Of a stretch of 64,000 bases of DNA, positions 27,972 through 40,121 are shown in pieces. The DNA lies in the NCBI RefSeq assembly GCF_019649055.1, contig NW_026570261.1:806001-870000 (forward strand), read 5' to 3'. The notes below the pieces were generated by a model. That model saw only the letters and a program-made list of their open reading frames with translations. It had not been told where the DNA came from and did not search any database. How positions within the stretch are numbered: position 1 is the first letter of the stretch; each line of letters begins with the position of its first letter. The translations under genes and the position numbers were made by a program. Source of the DNA: Paramacrobiotus metropolitanus. Lineage: Eukaryota; Tardigrada; Eutardigrada; Parachela; Macrobiotidae.

Positions 27972-28205
27972 TACCGGCCGGTATCCCGTTCATATGGACG
28001 TGTACGAATGCTTCAGATTCCTTGTGTCAGGATTTTCTATTGTCTCGCTTCGTCAAATGGCAGTTTTTATAATTATGCGCTCCCCAAGACCAAAACAGCC
28101 TGTTGCAACCGTCCCATGGGCCTTGTGTCATTATAGCCTTGTGTCTTTGCATCGTAAAAATGCGGTAGCTGTGCGTTATTGGCTCCTGATGAAAATTGTG
28201 CTATA

Positions 28206-29880
28206 AATTATACTACCACTTTGAGTCAACGGCACAGTAATGCACTAAAATAAATATATAGCTCAAAATATATTTTTTCGTCTTTCATATTTTAACGGAT
28301 TACGAACATTGCAAAATACAGCCAGCCTTTTCGATCCATAATTTTAAAACTACTTTGAATCAGCTAAGTGCAAGCGCCGCTGCTGCTTTTTTTACTTCTG
28401 CATCCGTGTTATTCGGAGTGTATTAATATTCGGTGTTAGTGTAATCTGATCGGACTGTAGGACCTTGTATTCTTTTACTTCAGTGACTACATATATCGCA
28501 GGCAGAAAGGGTATACGGGTTAAAGGTTTACCATAAGGCGCCGCGTAAACCATTCCGCCGAAATCCGATACCGAAAGGTTTACGATACGTAAACCTTTCG
28601 GTATCGGACTGTTTAACCTTTCTGTCGGCGGCACCTGGGAAGTTAGTCCTTGTAACTCTTTTTCTTCCGAACCTTTTTGCAATCTGGATTTGCATACCGA
28701 AGACAAGAGACTTTCTCTCCTCGCTGCTTCACATGACGAAAGCTTCAAAGAATTGTTTATCTGATAGTTCTTGTTTATATACAAACTTGTAAACGATACT
28801 GATATAAAACTATCAGGTCTTTTGGTGTGGACAAAGCAGAAAATACCGTGTCTGTGGTATGTCCAACACGCGAATTCATATTGTAAGCGTGTCCGGAATG
28901 CGAAAAACGTCATAGTAGAAGTATTGTTTACTTTAATTTGCAGCACGATGAGCCTGAAGGCCGGTGTAGCGCCATTGTCTGATCAATGGATGCCGCCGCC
29001 AGAAAGGTTTACGGATTCGGCAGAAAGGTTTTGGTTTCAAAGCTGCGGAAATTATTTCCAGATTCCAATTACTTCGAGAATTTCTCTCTTGTAAAACCTT
29101 TCTAACTGTATTTAGCATTATGGTGTTGGCAGAAGACTGTTCTGAGTGGCCGGTTCGGAGATGCAGTGTATAGTGCAAATACATACAGCAACAATGTGAC
29201 TAATCTCTCTTCTGTGCACGGAGAGGAAATAGGCGGCTGGAATGTGTTTGGAAGCATACGTAAAGGTTCCGCTCAAGCTACGTAAAGGTTCCGCTTTGGG
29301 GGTCCAGGACGTAGTCCAGCCGCATGCCCAACAACATCAGCTGAGTTGCGGATCCTTATCACGGTTTTACGATACTAGAAGCGACGCGGTATGGTATACC
29401 GTAAACTGGAATCAAATGGTTGACCTTAATGGTCCTAGTACTGACGCTACAAATGTCGAGCCTTATTCGTTAAATGCCGGCATTATCTGATAATGAAGAA
29501 CGTCACGATATCATGGTTATGAAAAGCTGATCGGGCACAGAGTCGGACACTTTGTTTTAACACAAGGTGACAGTAATATGTCACTTTTTAACTGGATTAA
29601 ATACGAGAATTACTAGAAGAATTAGTAGAATTACTAGAAGTGAAATAAAATTAAGTAAAATCATTTGTTAAATTGATTAGTCGCACGAAAAATAACGGTC
29701 GTCGTGGTGTCTTTTGGTTCCTCATGTATTATTTGCGATTTTCAGTATGATGTTATCATAATTATCTGCCTCTCATCCTTCATCACTTTTGCGCTTCGTT
29801 TGTACTTGAGTTTCGACACTTATTATATAAAAGTGCTTTTTTACCTAATGTACTATTGAAACAATAGAAGCTTTCGGCAA
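28206..29880. other. Intergenic cluster of AAAGGTTTACG-type words
   Basis: No supported gene. Words such as AAAGGTTTACG, GTAAAGGTTCCG and AAACCTTTC recur in both orientations between 28500 and 29310 (28520, 28564-28608, 29000, 29090, 29260, 29282). Likely remnants of one or more non-autonomous inverted-repeat elements. Confidence 0.45.
28564..28608. repeat. Perfect 21-bp-arm palindrome
   Basis: Arms 28564-28584 (starting TCCGATACCGAAAGG) and 28588-28608 are exact reverse complements around ATA. Confidence 0.85.
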
Positions 29881-29907
29881 ACGCTCCGCTTAACCATTAC
29901 CATAAAC

Positions 29908-29926
29908 TAACCATACTGTATGGTTA
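29908..29926. repeat. Palindrome TAACCATAC-T-GTATGGTTA
   Basis: Perfect 9-bp arms. GTATGGT/ACCATAC words recur four more times within 29890-29975, so this is a small inverted-repeat cluster. Confidence 0.7.
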
Positions 29927-30239
29927 AGTGCGAGCGTATGGTAAGTGCGGATACCATACAAACGCGTCGTATGGTGGTCGACTTCCAACGACTCCCCTAA
30001 ACATTTGTACAACCAAATTGCACTAGATGTGCTTTCTTATAATACAGAAAACATCATTGAATATAAATATAATTTTTTCGATCGATGTCGTGCCATGTAG
30101 TGCGAAAGAAAAAATAAATCTGAAGGTACCTAGAAGTCAGCTGCGCGATTTTGCTGAGCTTCTCATACACTGCCACCTCCATGGCGGTCTACCACGACTC
30201 GATAAGAGATGGTTAAGGGATGGGTACGGTGTCTTTTGC

Positions 30240-30485
30240 CGAAAGCCTCTAATAATTTTAAAAACGTTCACGCTGAGGATAAGTACAACAACGTTAAAAA
30301 TGCCAAGAATGGTAAAGTCTGTTATGCAACGGCTAAAGGCAACGGCAAAGTTATTCGGCATTTTCGGTTCTGAACGACATTTTCGGAAGGCTGATTTAAA
30401 CGGTAAGGTTTTCGCGGCAATAAAGGCAAAGATAAAGGCAATGTCGAAAAAGGCAAAGGTAATCTTGGCCGAGCCGCGAAAAGGC
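30240..30485. mobile_element. Fragment related to the right TIR of the 38967-40117 element
   Basis: Shares AATGGTAAAGT, GTTATGCAACGG and TTTTCGCGGC words and an AAAGGCAAAGGTAA(T/A)CTTGGCCGA end with 39850-40117. A 207-codon frame (30027-30650) runs through it, but its Lys-rich core is just the translated TIR, so it is not called as a gene. Confidence 0.5.
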
Positions 30486-32375
30486 CTACAAGCAGCTGCG
30501 GCCGTCGCTACGAGATATCTTTTAGTGTTGCTTCTCATGATGTTTCCTTTGCATTTAACTTGTATAGTGCTCACTATTATTTACCGTGTATACTCGCGAA
30601 ATCATGGTTTGTTGTGCAAAAAATGCGGTTGTTTTAACGGTTTACTATAATGGTATCAAATCATTGGTATGTAATGCTATCATCCTCTTCGTTTTGTATT
30701 CGTAGCATTAAGCGCTTGATTTTGTCATTCCTATCAAGCCTATAAAAATAACGAAATTCCATAATATAATTGTCGTGAGAATAGAAACGTGGAAACGTTT
30801 CTGCAAGTATTTTGCTTTCTGTTTTGAAGATACCAGAGGAAAAGCGCTATTGCTGACTTTTGAAAAAGTTATTCCACGTCTTACACATATCTCGGGGACT
30901 GGAATCTCTGCACAATATCGAAAAACTAGAAATGTGCACGGCAGTAGCGTTTTCCGGGCATTGCATGACCGATTCGTAGCCGAAATTACACAATAAACGC
31001 AGACTATGGGAGACTGAAGAGCGCAATTTCCGTTACTTGACTAGTTAGCTTTGCCATATACTGTACAGTGCTTTGTAGCAGTATATAACTTATGAACTGG
31101 ATGTACAGCATTGGTGTATAACCGGCAAAATCGCACAGATGAATGAACCTTTTGCTAGCAACTCGAGGGAAAGAGAGATATTAATAAATAAGCGTAGTCA
31201 TAGTTTGAAGAAATACAGTACATATTGATTTGAGAGGCGCGATAATTTTCGTCTACTAAAGATGCCGGACGTTACATAACTTTAAACCTAGCTACGTACC
31301 AATGAAAAAGAGGGTCCAAATGAACTAAACCGATTCACTAAATCTTAGAAATTTATTTAAAAAGCAGCACGGAAACAGGATAAAAGTGGCAGTATATTGG
31401 GCCGCCGCTATGTGTACGGTTAATTCTTTTTGGCAAAGGATTTTGGAGACGGCATTCCGAAATAGAAGATTTAGGAAGATGACGGCTGCAGTATAGTTGG
31501 ATAAACGGGTCCCTTTTTCCTTACATTCTATTGGAACTACAGATAGGAGACAGAGGCACCAAAAATCCCGACCACGGGTCACATTCTCTTTAATTCAAGA
31601 CCGAAATCTAAAGAAAACCAGAGAATAACTTCATTACATTAGTCGCTGCTGAGCTTAAATAGCCTAAACAGGGCAATCTGTACTACCCTTACGTCTCATA
31701 CATGTGCACTCGTACTGTCGTACATACGTAAGCGGCACCGCCGCTACACGGCTTTAACGGCGGCAATGGCAAGCGTGAAGTTGACAAAGACGACGGCAAA
31801 GTTGAAAAAGGCAAAAAGAAAACGGCAAAGATGAGAGCGGCAGTCGCCCAAGTTACCCATCAACCGTTTTTTACAATCGTTTTGAGAGATTTTCCTAGAA
31901 TAACTGCTGGTTTTAAATTCCCATGTATTATTGATACATATTGCGCAGAAATTCCAGGAGCAGGAAGAAAGCGGACTTGAGCGCTTAATCGATTTTCAAT
32001 TTGTGTCCGCACTAGCAGCCAGGTCGATCCGAAACGAATGTCGGTCCTTTATACACCACCCCTTTCAGCAGCGATTACTTGCAGTTTTCTGCTCGATTTA
32101 ATTACTTGCAGTTGGTGTAGCCCGTCTGCCGATAGTGTTTCAAGCTGCAGGTTGAGCTACGTCGGCTGACAATTACCGCAATTGCTTCGCATTGGCAACG
32201 GAGCGGAAATATTTCAGTACAATCCTCCGCGTTCCACCATATTCACGGCAGACTATAAATATTATGAGCGAACATAAGCTTTTGCACCACTATCGTTTCT
32301 TCTTTGATGTTGCCTGCCGGTAATTTTATCCTGCACATACGGGACTTATTGTTGAGCCGTTTCAACCCGTCTTTC
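30486..32375. other. Intergenic, AT-rich
   Basis: No supported gene. A weak relic of the same GGCAAAG-rich repeat lies at about 31740-31830. Confidence 0.5.
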
Positions 32376-33323
32376 ATGATGAACGATTCATCGAACACTT
32401 CCCATCTTAGTACAAATTCATCGACGAATATCGGCAATGGGCAATCATCCGTACATATAGCCTTCTGGCTTATTATCGCTCCCATTTTAGCACTGCTACT
32501 TAACACTGGCGTTGTTTTCTTGATGGTGTGCAACAAAAACCTACGGACACCCTTCAACATGTACATCATGACACTGGCAGCGAGCAACATCGTCTATGTC
32601 ACCATGTCCGGTACAATCGGCATCAGCAATCTGGGTTCCTCCGGCCAGAGCTGGAAACTGGGCGTGGAGGCATGCACGGCACAAAACTATAACTACTACG
32701 CTATCAGTGGGGTCGCGGTGCACCTCCACCTGCTGGTGAGTCTTAGCCGCGCCTGGGCCTTGTTCAGGCCGATCTCGTATCGCAACCACCACACCATCCG
32801 GGTGGCGATAGCATTCTGCGTGGGCGCGGTGCTGTATGTGCACATTCTGGTATTGCCCGGCTTTATCCTGGACGCTGTGTATTATCGTGTTCCGGTGGAG
32901 AACGGCTGCTGGATCGACGCTTCCCGACAGACCGTGTGGATGACCTTTGTAACAGTAGTGGTGTATGATCTGCCCAAGCTCTTCATTCCCGTCTGCTATC
33001 CGGTGCTGTTGTGGAAAACATTGCAGAGGAGAAAAATTGCGGCGAGTTTACGCGGGACAAGACTTGATGCTGCACAGCAACTTTCAGTGCCGTCTAAAGC
33101 AAGAGAAAGAGCCGATAAGGAGAATGCCGCTTTCCGACCGTTTGTCCTTTTGACCTTGTTCACCGTTGGTGTTGTCGTCTGCTGGATGCCCCCTATGGTT
33201 GCCTATATTCTCGGCAACTTTATTATTTCATGGAGAGAAATGGTTCAGTTTGAAGATGTAGTGTCGGTTCTCTATTCACTGCAGGCAATATTGGATCTGA
33301 TATTCTTCTGCCTGAGTACGTAA
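32376..33323 (+). CDS. Orphan class A (rhodopsin-like) GPCR, copy 1, C-terminally truncated
   Basis: Intronless. Start taken at 32376 or 32379 (MMNDSS), giving an N-terminus with several N-glycosylation sites and seven hydrophobic helices. TM3 has SLSRAWALF in place of DRY, TM6 has the class A CWMPP motif, and TM7 has DLIFF where NPxxY is expected. Cysteines at the TM3 start and in ECL2 (NGCW) could form the usual disulfide. The frame ends at TAA (LST stop) just where copies 2 and 3 continue with helix 8. Two extra bases there move VRDLWSYLRLQW, an evident helix-8 and tail sequence ending at a later TAA, out of frame. Ligand unknown; chemosensory or peptide receptor roles are only guesses. 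Confidence 0.8.
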   Translation: MMNDSSNTSHLSTNSSTNIGNGQSSVHIAFWLIIAPILALLLNTGVVFLMVCNKNLRTPFNMYIMTLAASNIVYVTMSGTIGISNLGSSGQSWKLGVEACTAQNYNYYAISGVAVHLHLLVSLSRAWALFRPISYRNHHTIRVAIAFCVGAVLYVHILVLPGFILDAVYYRVPVENGCWIDASRQTVWMTFVTVVVYDLPKLFIPVCYPVLLWKTLQRRKIAASLRGTRLDAAQQLSVPSKARERADKENAAFRPFVLLTLFTVGVVVCWMPPMVAYILGNFIISWREMVQFEDVVSVLYSLQAILDLIFFCLST

Positions 33324-36300
33324 GGGATTTGTGGTCGTACCTTCGTTTACAATGGAACAAAAGAAGACCCTTTTCCAACTCTTCTGATACGCCTGAACGC
33401 GCTAACTAAATAAGCCATCTCGATATGCTATGCACTTACTACATTCTGTATTATCGCAAAATCTTGCAGTTATCAAAAGCTTTTATCATTGCAAATACAT
33501 GCAGGGATTTCGATGTTAACTGTATAGTTACTTATGAGGCACGCTGAGGAATGCTGAGGCACTCCCAAATGCGACCCTTAGTTAGCGCTACCCATAACAT
33601 GTTAAGTACTACTGTATTTCTTGCTCTGTCCCAACTTATAAGAAAGGGTGATTTGTGAACGAGAAAACATATTCGTCGAAGTCTACAAGTTGTGTCTAGT
33701 CGTTTTCTATGTACCTAGCCGTATTATTTTTTCTGTATCACGTCTGCTGCTGTTTTTTTTTTGTTGTCCAGTAGTCTGCTGCATAATAAATGACTGATTT
33801 ATGTCGCGCCACGTCCAGTGAGAAATATTGTACACTATTGGTTGTCTTGTACACGGCATGTTTCTTTGTATTGTTGTCATGGCACAGCCTTTAAAAATTT
33901 ATAAGAAAAACAACTGCAAACTGAACTGAGCACCTCTGAATAACAAATTTCCCAATTTTATCCGTAGTATACTCGTACCGTTTAATACGTAAAATGGGGT
34001 AGGTCAAACGCTTAGAACCATTTCTCGTTTACTGCTGTCGTCATCCGGCTGGATTTTCAGATTATGGTGGTACATTTGGCTTACCTACATTACTACAGTC
34101 ATATTAATTATTGTGGTCTAGTCCGGCGCGGTATATCAGCTCCGTGTTCAGCCCCAACACTCCAACCGGTGCCGGCATCGATTACAGAGCTTAATTCTAA
34201 GCGTTTGGTTCTCCTTTTGCTATCACTTTTGTCGCTACTTTACAAAATGAAACAACGGGTTCACTGTAATCTTATTGACACCGTTCGCGCGATCGTTCGA
34301 CGTGCTGCTCGTTGTTCCTGATGTCTGCAATTTTCCCAGGTCAAGGGAAAACCAACATCCAAGTACAATGCTCGTGATCTAGATCTTCCCCGGCTAACTT
34401 TAAATACATTTGCTCCGACGAGAGCACGAGAAGCACGCAGCTGCTCACTTTAGTAGACAGTTGTTGCCTTGTGTATTACCCTTTACAGTATATACAGAAT
34501 GATCTTTCCGGTCGTCGGAAATACCGGCCGACGACCGACCAGTGAACCAAGCTGTTCGAACGGCTTGGTTCACTTGCCAAACTTCCTTTTGACCTGCTTT
34601 GAAATAACACAAGAAATTATCATTTGATACAAGAAATTATTATTTTTTTCCTTTATTGCGACGATAGGAATAACGATAGAATGCAGTGCAATGCGGAAAA
34701 GTTGGAATCCCTCTTACAATTTCTGCCTCTTTCAATTTTGTCATTAAAATTTATGATCAAATTAATGGTTCAGCAAATCATTGAGTACAATTCCGCTTAC
34801 TACGGAAGCGCAGTAAATGTCATAATACGTTCTGCTTACGAGATTACGTTACTCAGCATTTCTGGGTGATCTGAGACAAAACTTCACATTCAGGAAATCT
34901 GCGCCACTGCGCTTGGTATTCATTGCTTGTTCAGCATGTTGGTAGACAATCTTCGATCCCATTTGCAAAAGGACATCACAATTATGAGATTACTTTATAA
35001 AGAAAATGGTAATGTCATGGAGTGTCCTTACTTTTAGCAGCACAATTTACTGCTTCCAAAATAAGCAACAAACCGATGACATACATAGTGCACAGGGTAA
35101 AACACCCATGATTGCACCAATTTGCACGCTCTCAGTAGAAATTCAATTACTGCGATTAGTACTGGGAATGCTCTTTGAGTAAGAGTAAGAGCAGTCGGTG
35201 TGCTCTTGCTCACGTGCGACACCGAGGAAAAGCCGAATAGAGGCTTACATGACAGTGAATTTGTCTGAATTAGCAGAAAGCATACGAGTACGGTCGTTTA
35301 AGTGAAACACTATGCTAAGTGAATGAGCGATGGTCGTTTAAGTTTTTTTTTTGTTTGAGTTTTTTTAACCAGTTTTTTCCCGGATTTTTTTCTTCATCCC
35401 ATTAAACATGATATATCTTCACAGAGTATTTGAAATTTTTAAAAAAGCTGAACCGTTTTCTTTCATCGGACTTGTTGCTACTTAAAGACTTGTATACGTG
35501 GCTGTCCACGATTGTGATAGTCGCTCTTGAACGTTTTTACTGCTGCTTCAAAAATGCAGTGGAACGAGGCTCCGTCGTCACGTCGGAAATCTTTCAAAAG
35601 CAAAGCGAACGAGCCGCGCCAGTTAAACTTAATCGCGAGATGTCGCAATGACAACATGCGCACAATGATGTGCAAATGTTCAAAACGAGCCGTACGCTTA
35701 ACACTGAGCAAGTGTGCAAAACATATGTTTACATTTTCCTTTCCCTGCTCAAATAAATTAATAGCGAAAGTTGTAAAATCCCTTTACTTCTCGGTAACAT
35801 TTAACTATGTCCGAAATGCACACAGCATTACCACGTTAAGTAACCGTTTGAAATTAAACGGTGCAATAGAAGCTGCCTTGTTCGCACTTCTGCGAATTAA
35901 TTATACTTATATAAAAATATATTCGCTTATTGATTTTCTTTTCGTAGGAAAACCATCAATCATTCCACTGTAATGAAATTGTGGAATTAAGTGGAATTAA
36001 CACTGCACATTGGATAGTGCATGCACCACATAAATTGCATCCCCTGTTCCTGTTATTTAATTTCCGGCACCTTCTGTACTCGAAACATTAGCGTATTAAT
36101 TTTCTGAATTTAGACTGTGAAATCAAAACCGCGCCACAGCGAACGTATTTCCAGGTACTTCGCTCTTTTGGAAATAAGCACCAGTTACAGATATTAATTT
36201 CCAATTACGTCGTCAATTTCTCTCTTGCTTTTGTAAATGTACCAGGAAAACGAGAATGCAGCACTCGCGCTACCTTAGTTTGAATATTCCGTGACAGCCA

Positions 36301-36678
36301 CGTCGATCCAACTGAACGGCCATTCCTGCGCGCCCTCGTCAGCAAACAGTGCTTTCTATTTTTCTATCAAATGAAATTTTTATATGCTTGTCGTTAATAC
36401 TCTTTCCCTGTTGAATACGTCTCCGGTACGTCCCTTGTATGGTGTTCGGTTATGTCTGCGGATGGCGATCGTTTTGTGCTACTTTCTTTCATCCGTGGAA
36501 CGGACATTTCACAATGGGCCGACGCAATTATTTCCAGCAGCATAATTCATAATTCCGCATTTTCAAAAACGCAGCTTGCTGTAGCTCAGCAAGAATATAT
36601 AGGTAATGAAACGGGAGACAGCCGCTCCGCTTGTTCTCCTGTTGTACATTTAAATCTGAAAATACTGCGCGAAATGCA
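33324..36678. other. Intergenic, AT-rich
   Basis: No supported gene; only short frames without recognisable features. Two adjacent hairpins at 34509-34574. Confidence 0.5.
34509..34574. repeat. Two adjacent perfect hairpins
   Basis: CGGTCGTCGG/CCGACGACCG (10 bp) is followed directly by AGTGAACCAAGC/GCTTGGTTCACT (12 bp, 34541-34552 and 34563-34574) around TGTTCGAACG. Non-coding, possibly a MITE core. Confidence 0.7.
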
Positions 36679-38393
36679 GTGCGCAACGTATGCACCGGCC
36701 CGGTCCATATAAACCGGATACTTCTTTAGCCGATCCAGTATTTGACTGAGGATGCTTGGTCGCAGTGGGCCGGAATAAAACTGCAGTCAACGGACGTTCA
36801 AGCAGCAGTTTCTTTTATTCCGAGGCTGCCTTTGAATACGAAACGGCTGATTTTCCTCCGTATGCCAACATTGCTGGTCAAGGCAGAGAGAAACATGTCC
36901 AACCATCCCGTCATCCTGAACGCTTCTTTCAACAATTCAAGTCTGCATTTCAGTTCATCTGTGAATGGCACCGAACCGCCACATTTCGCGATTTGGACCA
37001 TTGCTGCTCCATTCATAGCACTACTGACCAACAGCGCTGCTATCATCCTGATGGTGTGCAACGAGAAACTACGGACCCCCTTCAACGTGTACATCATGGC
37101 ACTGATGCTGAGCAACATCGCTTACGTCACCATTGCCGGCATACTGAGCCTAACCAACGCGCGATACATCTACCAGAACTGGACACTGGGTGTCGCCTTA
37201 TGTACGGTACGCATATATACCGATTACGCTGTCAGCGCCGTCACGGTGCATCTCCACCTGCTGGTTAGTCTCAGCCGCGCCTGGGCTTTGTTCGGACCAA
37301 TGTCCTATCGCAGCCACCACACCAGACGCTTGGCGGTGATGTTCTGCGTAGGTATGGTCCTTTATGTGCACATTCTGCTGCTGCCTGGGATCATCCTGGA
37401 CGCTGTATATTACCGCCTCCCCGTGGAGAACGGCTGCTGGGTCAACAACTCCCGCCAGATGGTGTGGTCGACATTCACCACCGTGGTGGTATTCGATATC
37501 CCCAAGCTCTTTATTCCCGTATGTTACCCAGTGCTGTTGTGGAAGACATTGCAGAGGCGAAAAATCGGGGCCACCTTGCGTGGTCAGATGAACGATAGAG
37601 CACCGACTGCACCGTCACCGTCGACAGCATCAAATGCCCGAGCAGATAATATGGTTCGACGCGAGAGCGCTGCTTCACGGCCCTTCATCGTTCTGACCTT
37701 ATTTACCGTTGGTATTGTCGTCTGCTGGATCCCCGGGCTCGTACTGTACCTTCTCGTGAACTTTATTTCCCGGAAGGATATTTCCATGTTTTATACCGTA
37801 TCGGCCATTCTGTATTCACTGCAGGCGATACTCGATCCAGTCTTTTTCTGTCTGAGCGTCAAGGATCTGCGATCACGCTTGTGTTTAATGGGGGGGCCGG
37901 TGTACGCGCTGCTGCGGTGCCGAGTTCAACTGACATTACACGCAATTACATCATTTTTTTATCAATGCTGGCCGTAGTGACGCAATAAAGAATAATAATA
38001 TTTCAAATTTCCTAAAAACAGTGTGGTTCTTCAGCAGTAAAAATCAGCTGTCGATTGTATAGAAATTGTTTTGGGTAAGACTCGCGCGGCTAAATGGCAT
38101 TAAAACTGGCACCGAAATAATTATACGCGCATACAGATGTGTTGTAATACAAGACCGAACAACCCAACACAACCTTCCAGTAACGTTGTCTGCGTACGGG
38201 AAATGTTGTAGTTGGTATCCCTGCCTATATCTCTCGCTAGAGCGCTCTTGTCTCTCAAACTGGTAACTTGGAGGAACGATGGTGGCACGAACTGGTACAC
38301 AGGAACAAGGAATCCCTGTCAGGAGCCCTCCCAAAAACACAAACAGAGGAAGAATGCCTTACCCCTAACTTCCGGTCTTGGGTATCACGAAGA
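36679..38393. repeat. Segmental duplication, copy 1 (carries GPCR copy 2)
   Basis: Matches 52271-53998 in order and orientation, including about 200 bp upstream of the receptor start (GTATGCAC.GGCCCGGT) and about 400 bp downstream (GTGGTTCTTCAGCA through CTTCCGGTCT). Confidence 0.8.
36895..37977 (+). CDS. Orphan class A GPCR, copy 2
   Basis: Intronless, about 360 aa from the ATG at 36895 (MSNHPVILNASFNNSS, three N-glycosylation sites); the frame is open further up to 36742 but that part has no support. Seven hydrophobic helices: TM1 (LLTNSAAIILMV), TM3 ending SRAWALF instead of DRY, ECL2 NGCWV, TM6 VVCWIPG (CWxP) and TM7 DPVFFCL in place of NPxxY, then helix 8 KDLRSRLCL. After that a run of seven G (37890-37896) puts the tail in a different frame from copy 3. 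With one G fewer it would end in a Cys-rich tail like copy 3 (...GAEFN). This may be a real indel or a homopolymer sequencing error. Confidence 0.85.
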   Translation: MSNHPVILNASFNNSSLHFSSSVNGTEPPHFAIWTIAAPFIALLTNSAAIILMVCNEKLRTPFNVYIMALMLSNIAYVTIAGILSLTNARYIYQNWTLGVALCTVRIYTDYAVSAVTVHLHLLVSLSRAWALFGPMSYRSHHTRRLAVMFCVGMVLYVHILLLPGIILDAVYYRLPVENGCWVNNSRQMVWSTFTTVVVFDIPKLFIPVCYPVLLWKTLQRRKIGATLRGQMNDRAPTAPSPSTASNARADNMVRRESAASRPFIVLTLFTVGIVVCWIPGLVLYLLVNFISRKDISMFYTVSAILYSLQAILDPVFFCLSVKDLRSRLCLMGGPVYALLRCRVQLTLHAITSFFYQCWP

Positions 38394-38958
38394 TTAGAAT
38401 AAGGGCAAAGGTCAATATTGTGACACGAGTATACTGCGGCTGACTAAGCTATAACCAGTCTTCGGATACGAACGCCAGACGTAACCTATAGAAAATACTG
38501 CCCCTTTTTTTAATAATTATTCTCAACGCTTTCCTCGAGACTTGAAAGTAAGAAAAGTTAGAATGCCACAGAAATCACCGGACTTATTTCTGACCGCTTC
38601 TGTTATTAGAACCGTTCAGGTTTATAAAGACTAGAGTCAGACATTGTTACACATTTCTTGGGATTCAGAGTACAGCCGATCACAGGTAAAGGTAAAAGAG
38701 TGCCGAGAATATATTTTACAGGTAAGGGCGGACATCAACGGGGCATCCGTACGTACAGCGGTGTGTGGGCTCCTCCTCCCCATGTTAGAATGATGTTATT
38801 GCAGCTGTTCGATCAAGTTACTGCAGATCTGGCCGCTTCTTTACCCTTTTCTGGAAACACTAAACAGTTTGACAGTTTGATTGGGGATGTTACGCCCAAT
38901 AATTATTGCGAGTAACGTCTATCCTATGTACAGAGTGTCTAGGTAATACGAACACACT
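38394..38958. other. Intergenic
   Basis: No supported gene seen. Confidence 0.5.
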
Positions 38959-38966
38959 CTAAGTAA

Positions 38967-40117
38967 GGGTCGGCCAAGTTTACCTTTGCCTTTTCTTTGC
39001 CTTTGCCTTTTCACTTTGCCTTTTTCAACATTACCTTTACCTTTGCCTTTGCCGCCGCAAACACCTTACCGTCATAATTAGCCTTCCCACAATGCCATTT
39101 GAAATAACCTTTACCGTCGGTTATAACCGTTACATGATGGACCACAGTGAAACACTTTACCGTTTCTGGGCTTTATTCAAAAGTTTACAGGGCCTTATTC
39201 CGGGTAAAGCAGCCATCATCAGGTAAATAAAAATTACAAGTGGAGACCATTACTTACAGCTTAAAAATTTGCGCTTCAGTTATAATTACAAATCCGCGAA
39301 CAAAACTGTGTTCTAAAACTACCGTTCCCAACGCAGTAAATTGTGCTTCAAAAAAGAAGGCCGTCACAAAACATTTTTGCGTACTATATCCTTTTCTGTT
39401 GTCCGCGGCGTCCACAAACCATTTTGACGAACTAGGCTAGAAATTGGTAGCATCAGTAATAGGACCAATATCGTCGTCAGATATGACAGAACTGTCATCG
39501 CTATGTGTCGGCATGTTATTGCCGCTCGCATCAAGAGTACAAAAGCTAAATTACGGTAATATGAACAATAATCAATAATCGGCACAGATAGTTTCTGAAT
39601 CAGTCATCCGTGCCGGCAATGCTGTTTCAAAATTTTTTTGCGCGTAAATGTTTTTGCAGTCGTCACCATCTCAGTAACACAGGTCACAGTTCCGCATGAC
39701 TGAAGTTGCGAGCAGCTGTTTGTACCTAACCAGGACACTGCACCAGCCAGTATCCGTATTGTATGTAATTCTGTTATTATGCTATGAGAAACTGATATGA
39801 CAAAATGAAAATAAAAAATGTTAGCTATATTGTAATTTGTTGCCGCAGTAATAACGAAATGAAAGCAATAATTTCGTAAAGGTTTACGCAGAAGATACAA
39901 CAGCGCTAAAAATTCCGAAAATGGTAAAGTGTTTGACGGCATTCTGTTACGCAACGGTTAAAGCCGATGGTAAAGGTTATTCTAAACGGCTTTTGGGGAA
40001 GGTAAATTAGAACGGTGAAGTTTTCGCGGCGGCAAAGGTAAAGGTAAAGGCAATGTTGAAAAAGGCAAAGTGAAAAGGCAAAGGCAAAGAAAAGGCAAAG
40101 GTAAACTTGGCCGACCC
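38967..40117. mobile_element. 1.15-kb long-TIR DNA transposon (non-autonomous) with 8-bp target duplication
   Basis: The ends GGGTCGGCCAAGTTTACC and GGTAAACTTGGCCGACCC are exact reverse complements. Inverted repeats extend inward for at least 100 bp at high identity and to about 270 bp more weakly. The flanks CTAAGTAA at 38959-38966 and 40118-40125 are an exact 8-bp target-site duplication. The TIRs are rich in AAAGGCAAAGG. No transposase frame, so it was mobilised in trans. An 8-bp duplication fits hAT, P or Merlin-type elements; long TIRs starting GGG do not settle which. Confidence 0.85.
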
Positions 40118-40121
40118 CTAA

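Noticed and set aside
30027-30650. 207-codon + frame with hydrophobic C-terminus
   Set aside because: Its centre is translated transposon TIR (AAAGGCAAAG repeats); the hydrophobic end alone is not enough to call a gene.
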